Position numbers and translations under genes: made by a program
Assembly: GCF_010681825.2 (NCBI RefSeq)
Contig: NZ_CP066776.1
Span: forward strand, 1-64,000
Length of the DNA stretch: 64,000 nucleotides
DNA from: Sulfuriroseicoccus oceanibius
GTDB lineage: Bacteria > Verrucomicrobiota > Verrucomicrobiia > Verrucomicrobiales > SLCJ01
Reading direction: 5' to 3'
Notes under the pieces: model-generated
Databases searched by the model: none
What the model saw: the letters and a program-made list of their open reading frames with translations, nothing else
What the model was told of the DNA's origin: nothing
Shown here: in pieces, positions 17,777-25,659 of the stretch
Numbering within the stretch: position 1 is the first letter of the stretch
Layout of the letters: each line of letters starts with the position of its first letter

Positions 17777-19963
17777 TTATTCCTGAATCACTTTGGACAC
17801 CGTCTCAGCAATCACCTTCGCCCCGTCGGCGTTCGGGTGGATGTGATCAGGGAACCACTCCGGATGTCCTGCCAGAGGTTTCGCCATATCAATCAACGTC
17901 ACCTGCTCGGCAGCCGCCGCCTTGGCGATCGCTTGGTTGATCTCCTCCACACCTGGATCTCCGAAGAACTTCTGACCGGGAAAGAGTGGAGCCAACGGCC
18001 CCCAAACCAGCACCCTCGGATAGGTGTTCAGCGCCTTGTACTGCTGCAGCAACTCGCGGTAGTCGCCAACGAAGTCGTCCTTCCCGAACTTCTTCCAGTC
18101 CATGATATCGTTAATGCCCAAATTGCAGATCACAATGTGAGGTTCGAACTTCAGGGCATCCTGATGTTCCTTCATGAACAGAAACGCCCGCTTCTGTTTT
18201 CCACGCATCGACTTCTTCACCACGCCCCGCCCCGGATTTCCAAAGTTGCGCACCTCGTAACGATCTCCGAGCAACTTCTGCAACCGGGCCGGATAGCTAT
18301 TCTCGCCCCGATTGGCAATTCCCGAGCCAAAAGTGATGCTGTCTCCGATACACGCCACGCGGATCACATCACGCTTTGGGGCTGTCTTTGCACGCTTCAC
18401 CTGACCGCGCTCGACATTTCCGCTCGGCTTCACGTCGTCCCAGTCATCGGTACGGAACGGGCTCGCTGGTAGCCCGGCCTCATTGACCAAATTACAGACC
18501 GGATCGTTCGCCCAGCCATAGCGCACCGCGATAGGGTCCCGCACTTCGGGGCTCGCCACTTCGATATAGCCGTTGCTAACCCGCGCCGCAGCCGGATGCC
18601 AGACTTTGTCCCGCCCCGCAATCTCGAAGCCAACCAAATCCCCACCATCCGCAGCTCGCATCCCCTGGCTGAACTCGAAATCGATAAACCCTCGCCCGTT
18701 CTTGAACACACTGCGCTTGTACAGCGGGCCATTGGCGACCACGTCCTCGCCATAGGTCATTGAGAGAGCCAACAAAGCCAGCCTCTCACCCACCGGCTTT
18801 TTGTTGCGCGGGTGCACGTCGGTCGGATGCCCCACGTCGATCGCTACGGCCATCCCCACATTGTCCAGCCGACGCGTAGCCTCCAACTGTGCCTCACGGA
18901 ATGGTGCCCACGGCCGGTTCAAGCCAGGCAACTGCACATGATACACGGGCAACTTGTCGTTCTTCCATGCCGCGCGCCATGCCCGCACCAGCACTTCAAA
19001 CTTGTCCCGGTTCACTTCAACCGGCACCGGCGCACCACCTCCTCCATCGACTGTGGCATTCGATTCCCCCTGATACCAGAGCACGCCCTTCACAGGCAGT
19101 GGCAGAAAGCGGGCAACCCCAGCATCCCAGAGAAAATGGGGAGCGAATGGATGCGGCGGAGACTTCTTCTTCAGCTGTGGATCTGCCAACCAGTGCGCCA
19201 CATTGTGAGCCGCGCGCTGCCGACACCATTGAGGATAGTCTTCGTTCTTGAACCAATCGCCAAGGAAGTCCCGCAGCAGCGGTGAGCGCTCCATGGCTTC
19301 GCGCGGGATATGCGCTTCGATCGGCGATCCACCCACCGCGAAATGCACCACCCCGATCGGCACGTCGACCGACTCGCGCAAACGCCGCGCGAAATGATAA
19401 CCCACCCCGGAGAACCCCGGCACCACCTTCGATGTTGCCGCCTGCCAACCCGGTGCCTGGTAATAGGTCTCGATCGTCATCTTCTTCAAGAAATCCACCG
19501 AGTACTTCTGCCCGCCCGGATGCAGGGTTCCCTCATAATTCAAAACCCGGATCGCAGTATCATCGGCAGCCGCTGCGGCTTCGCGCCCCCCCGTGCAATC
19601 CTTCAACCTCCACCGCATGTTGGACTGCCCGGTTGCGACCCATACGTCGCCAACCAATACATCCTGCAGCACCAGCTCCCCGCTGGAGCCCACCACTTTC
19701 AACTCGCCCCCCTGGGCAGCCGCTGGCATCGGCTCCAACGCCACACGCCACTTTCCGTCCTGATCCGCCCGACCAGCCACCTGCTGCCCGCCAAACGTCA
19801 CCGTCACTTTCTCCCTAGGGGCCGCAGTCCCCCAGACCGGAATCCCGGCATCCCGCTGCAACACCATGTGGCTGGAAAATGGCGCTGCGAGTTCCAACGC
19901 GGACACGCCCACCACACCGGCAAACACCAGCACCAAAAAGTAAATCCATTTCAATTGGTTCAT
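17777..19963 (-). CDS. Sialate O-acetylesterase fused to a second SGNH hydrolase
   Basis: About 728 residues from MNQLKW (19963), which starts a signal peptide; the open frame reaches 20059 but the extra 32 residues precede a good export signal. The first part (about 25-500) is a SIAE-type esterase: QRDAGIPVWG, nucleophile GQSNM near 113, and WYQGESN. From about residue 530 a GDSL/SGNH domain follows with GDSITFGSG, GIND and DHIHPN, giving Ser, Asn and Asp/His catalytic blocks. Such enzymes remove acetyl or acyl groups from glycans. Two complete esterase domains in one secreted chain suggest action on a multiply acylated polysaccharide. Confidence 0.85.
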   Translation of the reverse strand: MNQLKWIYFLVLVFAGVVGVSALELAAPFSSHMVLQRDAGIPVWGTAAPREKVTVTFGGQQVAGRADQDGKWRVALEPMPAAAQGGELKVVGSSGELVLQDVLVGDVWVATGQSNMRWRLKDCTGGREAAAAADDTAIRVLNYEGTLHPGGQKYSVDFLKKMTIETYYQAPGWQAATSKVVPGFSGVGYHFARRLRESVDVPIGVVHFAVGGSPIEAHIPREAMERSPLLRDFLGDWFKNEDYPQWCRQRAAHNVAHWLADPQLKKKSPPHPFAPHFLWDAGVARFLPLPVKGVLWYQGESNATVDGGGGAPVPVEVNRDKFEVLVRAWRAAWKNDKLPVYHVQLPGLNRPWAPFREAQLEATRRLDNVGMAVAIDVGHPTDVHPRNKKPVGERLALLALSMTYGEDVVANGPLYKRSVFKNGRGFIDFEFSQGMRAADGGDLVGFEIAGRDKVWHPAAARVSNGYIEVASPEVRDPIAVRYGWANDPVCNLVNEAGLPASPFRTDDWDDVKPSGNVERGQVKRAKTAPKRDVIRVACIGDSITFGSGIANRGENSYPARLQKLLGDRYEVRNFGNPGRGVVKKSMRGKQKRAFLFMKEHQDALKFEPHIVICNLGINDIMDWKKFGKDDFVGDYRELLQQYKALNTYPRVLVWGPLAPLFPGQKFFGDPGVEEINQAIAKAAAAEQVTLIDMAKPLAGHPEWFPDHIHPNADGAKVIAETVSKVIQE

Positions 19964-20134
19964 CACACAGTATTCAACGGGATCCCCCCGAAAAAACAAT
20001 CGCCCACACGCATGGTTCAAGTTGGCACCATTGAGATCCACCTCGACCTCAGCCCCCAATCATGATTGAAACTTGCGCCCATGCGCCCCATCCAGCAAAG
20101 TGGGCGCTGCTCAATTCGAGCATTTGCTACTGTC

Positions 20135-21175
20135 ATGAGATCCATCCGCATCATCAACGGCGTCCGCGCCGCCTTCATGCTTCTTTGTTTTTGGCTTGGA
20201 GGAGTGATGGCTCTAGGCATCGAGGAATCCTTCCTCCTCGGAGCAACGGTTGGTGGCTTCATCGCCTCGATCTTTGTCGCCGTGGAAATCCTCGCCTCCA
20301 ACTGGAGTATCCGCGGGTTCACCACCGGCACCTTTGGTCTGCTGATCGGCATCTTCTGCGCCTGGCTGGTCACTCGTATCGATATCTTCGAATTCGACTG
20401 GATCGACGGCATCCCCTACGGCGACGAAATCCCCATCATCTACAAGCTCTCGATCTACTTTGGACTCGGCTACATCGGCACCAGCCTCGCAGTCCGCAGC
20501 AACCGCGATGAATTCTCATTCATCGTCCCCTACATGCGCTTCCGCCAGGAAGGCCTGCAGGAATACCCCACAATCCTCGACAGCAACATCCTGATCGACG
20601 GACGCATCCGCCAACTCGTCAAAATCAAGTTCATCAACGGTCCATTCGTCGTCCCGCGCTTCGTGCTCGACGAACTGCAGCTCCTCGCCGATTCCACCAA
20701 CCCGGCCCGCCGCGAGCGCGGCAAACGCGGACTCAACATGGTCTCGGAGCTCCAAGACGCCCACGAGGTCGAAGTCAACGTTCACGACGACTACATCGAC
20801 AACAAACGGCTCCCCGTGGACACCCGTCTGATTCAGATCGCCCGCCGCCTCAGCGCACGCCTGATGACCAACGACGTCAACCTGGCCCAGGTCGCGAAAG
20901 TCCAGATGGTCCCGGTGCTCAACCTCAATGAGCTCGCCAATGCGATGCGCCCGCAGTTGCTCATCGGCGACACCATCGAACTCGAGCTCACAAAGCCCGG
21001 CAAAGACGCCCACCAAGCCGTCGGATATTTGGAAGACGGCACCATGATTGTGGTCAACCACGCCAGCCAGTTCATCGGCCAATCCGTCGAAGTTCTCGTC
21101 TCCTCGACCATCCAGACCTCATCCGGGCGCCTCACCTTCGGCGAACTCGCCAAGCCGGAAGACGACAGCAAATAA
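20135..21175 (+). CDS. Membrane-anchored PIN-TRAM protein (YacL-like)
   Basis: About 346 residues from MRSIRII (20135). Three or four N-terminal membrane segments (to about residue 125) precede a PIN nuclease domain with acidic residues in LDSNILIDGR, the DEL of VLDELQ, and TND. A C-terminal TRAM domain (GDTIELELTKPGKDAHQAVGY region) probably binds RNA. The layout equals Bacillus YacL, a predicted membrane-associated RNase of unknown target. Its start region is divergent from the esterase gene. Confidence 0.88.
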   Translation: MRSIRIINGVRAAFMLLCFWLGGVMALGIEESFLLGATVGGFIASIFVAVEILASNWSIRGFTTGTFGLLIGIFCAWLVTRIDIFEFDWIDGIPYGDEIPIIYKLSIYFGLGYIGTSLAVRSNRDEFSFIVPYMRFRQEGLQEYPTILDSNILIDGRIRQLVKIKFINGPFVVPRFVLDELQLLADSTNPARRERGKRGLNMVSELQDAHEVEVNVHDDYIDNKRLPVDTRLIQIARRLSARLMTNDVNLAQVAKVQMVPVLNLNELANAMRPQLLIGDTIELELTKPGKDAHQAVGYLEDGTMIVVNHASQFIGQSVEVLVSSTIQTSSGRLTFGELAKPEDDSK

Positions 21176-21199
21176 GCCAGCCCCCCCCTCTGCACGGTT

Positions 21200-21500
21200 G
21201 CCAGTGGATCGCTCCGCTCCGATTGGGATTTGGATAACGAACTAGCCGCCGCCTGCCAGTGCTCCGGCAACGATTTTCCTGAAAAGGAAACGCACTTCCT
21301 AGGGGGCGCCACATCGCATCATGCACCCGCAGCGCGGGCGGGACGGCATTCCTGCCGTCGATGTGTGACTCCGCAGTTCCTCTAAATCCCCAATCCCACG
21401 CAAAGCTCGGGCGACCGGAGACCACGGCCTACCCGGCAACGAGGCGCACTACGTTCCGATCCGGATTGGGATAACGATAAGGATAAAGACGGCAACAGCG
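21200..21500. repeat. Mosaic family A repeat fragments
   Basis: The hairpin GACGGCATTCCTGCCGTC (21342-21359) with its upstream GCGCAGCG-like context is a family A end. Inverted hexamer runs of GATAAC/GATAAG type flank it (about 21222-21241 and 21466-21490). Together with the family C fragment this fills the 578-bp gap between the PIN-TRAM gene and the insertion sequence; no gene is visible. Confidence 0.6.
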
Positions 21501-21514
21501 ACTCCACGCCAACG

Positions 21515-21680
21515 CACCAAGCCCCAGCCCGTCCCTGAAAGGGAACCGCAAACCAGCCCAGGGTGACGGGAGCCTCAGGCGACCCCACCCTGGGTTAACG
21601 GACCGTCCACCACCCCGGCCGAGCGAACGGTTCCACCACACCAACAAACCCGTCCGACGGCCGCCGATCCGGTAGTGTGC
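21515..21680. repeat. Family C repeat, degenerate copy
   Basis: It shares the AAACCAGCCCAGGGTGACGG core, the GAGCCTCAGGCGACC stretch and ACCCTGGGTTAA with the copy at 33024-33227, then diverges. The arms CCCAGGGT and ACCCTGGG are inverted. Its right end lies next to the left end of the IS256-family element. Confidence 0.6.
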
Positions 21681-21686
21681 CAAAGC

Positions 21687-22992
21687 TTCTGCAAAAAGGG
21701 TCATGATGATTGATTAGGTTTTTAACAAAACAAGAACCCCTAATCGTCACACCATGACCCCACGACCAGATAAGACCACAACGCCGCAGTTGAAAAGTAT
21801 TCTTGCCGAGCAGGAAGATTTTCTGAGGCCCTTGGTTCAGAAATTGATGCAGGAGATGCTCGAAGAAGAAATGAACGAGACACTCCAGGCGGTAAAATCA
21901 GAACGCAGCGACAGACGCCGAGGTTATCGCAGCGGCAGTTATCAACGCAGTCTCCTGACACGGGTAGGAAGGATCGAGCTGCGCGTTCCTCAAGATCGCG
22001 ACGGACTCTTCAGCACCGAGATCTTCGATCGCTATCAACGCAGCGAGAAGGCTTTGGTAAGCACCCTGATCGAAATGTACGTGCAGGGCGTCTCGACACG
22101 TAAAGTCGCGCAGATCACCGAGGAGCTCTGTGGTCACCGAGTTAGCGCCAGTGTGGTAAGCAGGCTGAACAAAACGTTGGATGAAGAGCTTGAGAACTTC
22201 GCCCGACGCAAGCTCAGCCATGCCTATCCCTATCTCATCCTGGATGCCCGGTACGAAAAGGTTCGGGAGAACGGCGTGGTGCGCAGCCAGGCTGTGTTGA
22301 TCGCCATTGGCATCAGTTGGGATGGGCGACGGGAGGTCCTTGCGACCGAGCTCGATCAAAGGGAAAGCGGAAGCAGCTGGAAGAACTTCCTACTTCAACT
22401 CAAGCAACGCGGACTGACGGGTGTTGAGTTCTGCGTGACTGATAACCATGCCGGCCTGCGACGAGCTATCAGCGAAGTGCTTCCCGAGGCGCTATGGCAA
22501 CGCTGCTACGTCCACTTCCTTCGCAACGCTCTTGATCATCTACCTCGCAAGCATGACGACGACTGCTGCACTGAGCTGCGCTGGATCTATGACCGTCGAG
22601 ACATCAATGAAGCGCGTCAGGATCTGCGGGCATGGTTGGCGAAGTGGGGAGGCAAATACCACAAGCTCTGTGACTGGGTCGAAAGTGAGATCGAAGAAAC
22701 GCTTACCTTTTATCGACTTCCCAGAGAGCATCACAAGCATCTCAAAAGTACGAATATGCTCGAGCGACTCAATGAGGAGATTAAGCGTCGTACGCACATT
22801 ATCCGAACCTTCCCCAACAAGGCTGCAGCCCAACGTTTAATCCGGGCTGTCACGCATCAAGTCCATGAGCAGTGGATCGATCAACACCGCTACCTGAACA
22901 TGGATCACCTCAAAGAAGCCCAAAAGCTCAGCCTTACTTCAAATCAAACGTCCGCAGCCTGATCATCATCCTTCAAAGCCCTTTTTGCAGAA
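21687..22992 (+). mobile_element. IS256-family insertion sequence (intact)
   Basis: A 1306-bp element bounded by inverted repeats TTCTGCAAAAAGGG (21687-21700) and its complement (22979-22992). It contains one full-length transposase gene. Flanking bases do not show an 8-9 bp target duplication, so either the exact ends differ slightly or the flanks have changed since insertion. Its base composition is lower in GC than the neighbouring genes. It lies in a repeat-filled gap and breaks no visible gene. Confidence 0.85.
21754..22962 (+). CDS. IS256-family transposase
   Basis: The 402-residue DDE transposase has the mutator-type architecture: LILDARYEKVRENG with the first Asp, CVTDNHAGLRRAI with the second Asp, and the STNMLERLNEEIKRRT block with the catalytic Glu. 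The length is full and the frame is uninterrupted, so the enzyme may be active. It is framed by the inverted repeats of the element. Confidence 0.95.
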   Translation: MTPRPDKTTTPQLKSILAEQEDFLRPLVQKLMQEMLEEEMNETLQAVKSERSDRRRGYRSGSYQRSLLTRVGRIELRVPQDRDGLFSTEIFDRYQRSEKALVSTLIEMYVQGVSTRKVAQITEELCGHRVSASVVSRLNKTLDEELENFARRKLSHAYPYLILDARYEKVRENGVVRSQAVLIAIGISWDGRREVLATELDQRESGSSWKNFLLQLKQRGLTGVEFCVTDNHAGLRRAISEVLPEALWQRCYVHFLRNALDHLPRKHDDDCCTELRWIYDRRDINEARQDLRAWLAKWGGKYHKLCDWVESEIEETLTFYRLPREHHKHLKSTNMLERLNEEIKRRTHIIRTFPNKAAAQRLIRAVTHQVHEQWIDQHRYLNMDHLKEAQKLSLTSNQTSAA

Positions 22993-23029
22993 CTTGACGT
23001 ACATAACCGCCGATCCTGCGCCGATACAA

Positions 23030-23130
23030 CGCCCCGATTAGGATATCGATAAGAAGCCTCGCCTCGCATGGGTGGCAGTGGACGGCCCACTCCGATCAGG
23101 ATTTAGATAACGATAAGGATAAAGACCAGC
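23030..23130. repeat. Inverted partial family A hexamer tract
   Basis: GATTAGGATATCGATAAG and GATAACGATAAGGATAAAG stretches are the reverse complement of the TTATCC-rich run seen in the full family A copies. With the terminator downstream it accounts for the 319-bp gap 22963-23281. Confidence 0.5.
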
Positions 23131-23163
23131 CGCCCTACCGCGACGAACCGCCTTTATCCACAC

Positions 23164-23208
23164 AAAAAAGGCAAGGTGCCGATGCCACTGGGGCGCCAAC
23201 ACCTTGCC
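23164..23208 (-). terminator. Terminator of the PEPCK-like gene
   Basis: The arms GGCAAGGTG and CACCTTGCC enclose a 21-nt loop and are followed on the minus strand by six T. Confidence 0.8.
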
Positions 23209-23281
23209 AACCATATACAACCAAATTTTTAGAGTCCCCGCCGGACCTTTGCGTGTACCGGCGGAGACTGAAGCTCAAGGC

Positions 23282-25213
23282 TTACTCGAACTCTTCGCTG
23301 ACGAGGGTCTCGTGATCGATGAGCTTCTGGTAGTCTTCGATCGAGCCGCCGTTCAAGCAGGTTTCGATAATCTCGCGCCCCACTGGGTGCAGGTCCTCGT
23401 GGAGGAACTGGCGGATCTCCTGGTGGAAGAAGTCGCGCAGGATCTCAGCACCCTTGTCGTAGGCCTCGGTGCCAACCTCTGGCTGCTTCTCCACGGTGAA
23501 GAACCAGCTGCCAAGTGGGCGACCTTCGATGAGGATCGACTTCGGAGTCCAGCCGAGGAGTGGGCAACGCGACTCACTGAGCTGCGAGCGCTTGAAGTTC
23601 GCACCACCGCGGCGGGCAAGAAGCTCACGGGTGATCCACTGCGGGATGAAGCCAACGTTCCAGGAACCAACGTGCTGGTTAGGAATCAGCACGTAGCGCA
23701 CTGCCGGAGTTTCCATGATCTGCTCAAGCAAGAGGTTTGCCTGGTCGACACGGCGTCCGGTAGCGAACGGCCAGTACGATCCCACACCCTCACTCGACAT
23801 GCCACCGGTGTCCACGATACTTGGGTTCGCGTGGCCACGTGGTGCCACCAAGCGCCACAGCCAAGCGAGTGCTGGCGGAAGCAGGTGGAACATACCGAGG
23901 ATGCCGTAGGTCGGATCTTCCTTGGTGCAAGGCGGGCAACGCACACCGAACGAGCGGATGTCGACGTTAATCTTACCAGGGTGAATGTCTGGCACGGTGC
24001 CGCGAGGAACGACCACACGTGGGTTCGGGCATGGCTTGCCTGGCTCGTCTTCGATGTGCTCCCAGATCAAAGCGGTGCTGCCTGGATTTGCATCGATGTT
24101 GAGGAAAAGGAGCGGCTTGCTCGGAGTCACGGTGAGGCGCTCGAGGTGTGGATCCACGCCGTACTTGTCGATGTGGTTCACACGGACGAACCATGCAGCT
24201 TCCGCGTCAGCAACGGTCAGCTTGCCTTTGCCATTTTCTTCCGGTGGGTAGCAGGCGGCCATGTCGTCGGTGACAGGGCTGAGCGAGCAGGAGCTCGGAA
24301 GCGAGAGGAAACGCTGTTCACCCGAGATGATGTTGGTACCAACCTTGAGTGTGTTGTTGGCCTCACGGTGAACCGGCTCGAGCATTTCACTCTTACCACC
24401 ACCGGATGCACCCTCGTGGGAGATGACCACGCTGTTCTCGTAAGGAGTGACCACGCGCACGGTCGAGCAGTGCATGGTGATCCACTTTTCTTCCTCACCG
24501 ATGTTGAGAAGCACACCGTAGATACCCTTCTTGGCCGATGGCCCTGGGTACAGGTTGTAAGCGAAGAGCTCGTGGAGACCCGGTGTACGGTTGTGAACCA
24601 CGACCTGCTTGCCGTCGAGATGGGTGTGACGGAATGGTGGGGCAACGTAAATCACTGCACGCACGTCGAAGTCTTCCGGTACTTCGTTGGAAGGAAGCAT
24701 CCCCTGAAGGAGTGCGAGACCGTAGGCGAAGAAGCCTGCGTTTGCTGGAGCAATCACGAGAGCGCCGACGCCCTTGCCGTGGATACCAGCCTGGAATGGG
24801 AAGATCGCGAGATCCTGTCCCTTGAGCCATTCGAAGGTCTCATCGCGCATACCGTCGAACTCTTTGCCGAAACGCTCGGAGAAAGTCGGCTTGTCGGTAG
24901 GCAGCTTGTCACCGATGACCATGCAGTCCGGGTCACGGCGGCGCATGTACGGCTCAACGTAGTTGGCCGAGATGCCGTTCTTCACTTTGCATGCACGTGC
25001 TTCGAGAACCATCCCCTTGCCAGGAACCTCGTAGGCGACATCGTGCCAGCCTTCCGCGTCAGCATCGCGAACGGCAAGTTCGGCGAGCTGTTCTTCACTT
25101 TCAGCAACCGTCACGGACGGGGCTGCAGCCAATACGTCGAACGCTTCTTTCGGAATCGAATAAGGCAGCGTTGACGGGTCAAATGATGCTGTTGTTGTGT
25201 TACTCATAAGCAT
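23282..25213 (-). CDS. PEPCK-fold P-loop protein, probably DUF4914 family
   Basis: The 643-residue cytosolic protein has no signal peptide. A P-loop SHEGASGGGKSEM near residues 270-282 resembles the kinase-1a motif of the PEP carboxykinase/HPr kinase superfamily (HPr kinases have GxSGxGKSE), and FLNIDANPGS with SYWPFATGRR further on are in the expected order. It lacks the FPSACGKTN loop of GTP-type PEP carboxykinase, so calling it PckG would be wrong. From memory the length and motifs fit DUF4914, found in Bacteroidetes, Clostridia and Verrucomicrobia. Substrate unknown; phosphoryl transfer is an inference. The start may be the second ATG at 25207. Confidence 0.7.
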   Translation of the reverse strand: MLMSNTTTASFDPSTLPYSIPKEAFDVLAAAPSVTVAESEEQLAELAVRDADAEGWHDVAYEVPGKGMVLEARACKVKNGISANYVEPYMRRRDPDCMVIGDKLPTDKPTFSERFGKEFDGMRDETFEWLKGQDLAIFPFQAGIHGKGVGALVIAPANAGFFAYGLALLQGMLPSNEVPEDFDVRAVIYVAPPFRHTHLDGKQVVVHNRTPGLHELFAYNLYPGPSAKKGIYGVLLNIGEEEKWITMHCSTVRVVTPYENSVVISHEGASGGGKSEMLEPVHREANNTLKVGTNIISGEQRFLSLPSSCSLSPVTDDMAACYPPEENGKGKLTVADAEAAWFVRVNHIDKYGVDPHLERLTVTPSKPLLFLNIDANPGSTALIWEHIEDEPGKPCPNPRVVVPRGTVPDIHPGKINVDIRSFGVRCPPCTKEDPTYGILGMFHLLPPALAWLWRLVAPRGHANPSIVDTGGMSSEGVGSYWPFATGRRVDQANLLLEQIMETPAVRYVLIPNQHVGSWNVGFIPQWITRELLARRGGANFKRSQLSESRCPLLGWTPKSILIEGRPLGSWFFTVEKQPEVGTEAYDKGAEILRDFFHQEIRQFLHEDLHPVGREIIETCLNGGSIEDYQKLIDHETLVSEEFE

Positions 25214-25659
25214 GTGATTGTCGTGGGTGACGAGTCTCTATCGTCTAGCTGACAGGACCAGTCAAAAGAATCGGAGTTCGCTGATTCGGGCTATCCAAAA
25301 ATCCAAGCCGCGACTCAATCAGCGGCATAGATGACGCAAAATTCGTGATTTTAATATCGTTTTTTCGAACGCCTAAAAAGCTCGAATCCACGCTAATTCA
25401 CCAATCCCCCGCGATGGTAACATCCATTCGTGCAAATTCCGTCACACGCTGGGCCGCCCTATGCCCCTCCATGCCACCCGCCGCTAATCCCGACAATCTA
25501 TCGGCTGATAATGGACATCCCCTGAATCCCGCCGAATCTTATCTCCCGGCTGTCGACAGTCGTACCGACGGTAATCAGCCCCGCATTCTCGCGGTCAGCA
25601 TTTTGGCAGAGCTCGGAATAAAGACCGCCCCCCCATTGCGCACCTTCACCCTTTTTACT
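25214..25659. other. Divergent intergenic region, no gene seen
   Basis: The 446 bp between the PEPCK-like gene and the alpha-galactosidase-like gene must hold both promoters. The plus-strand frame is open through much of it, but its translation is Pro/Ser-rich without a signal peptide or homologous look, so I treat it as leader. No operator or hairpin stands out. Confidence 0.5.

Noticed and set aside
21460-21490. Hexamer runs as a short CRISPR or origin iteron array
   Set aside because: Units are 6 bp without spacers and occur in both orientations as parts of family A repeats.
21660-23010. Target-site duplication for the IS256 element
   Set aside because: The bases outside the inverted repeats do not match over 8-9 bp.
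23154-23162. Perfect TTATCCACA DnaA box
   Set aside because: Single copy beside a terminator and far from dnaA; TTATCC-rich repeats make a chance match likely.
23204-25174. 656-codon plus-strand open frame
   Set aside because: It is antisense to the PEPCK-like gene, whose protein has clear motifs; the plus-strand translation has none. High GC makes long antisense frames common here.
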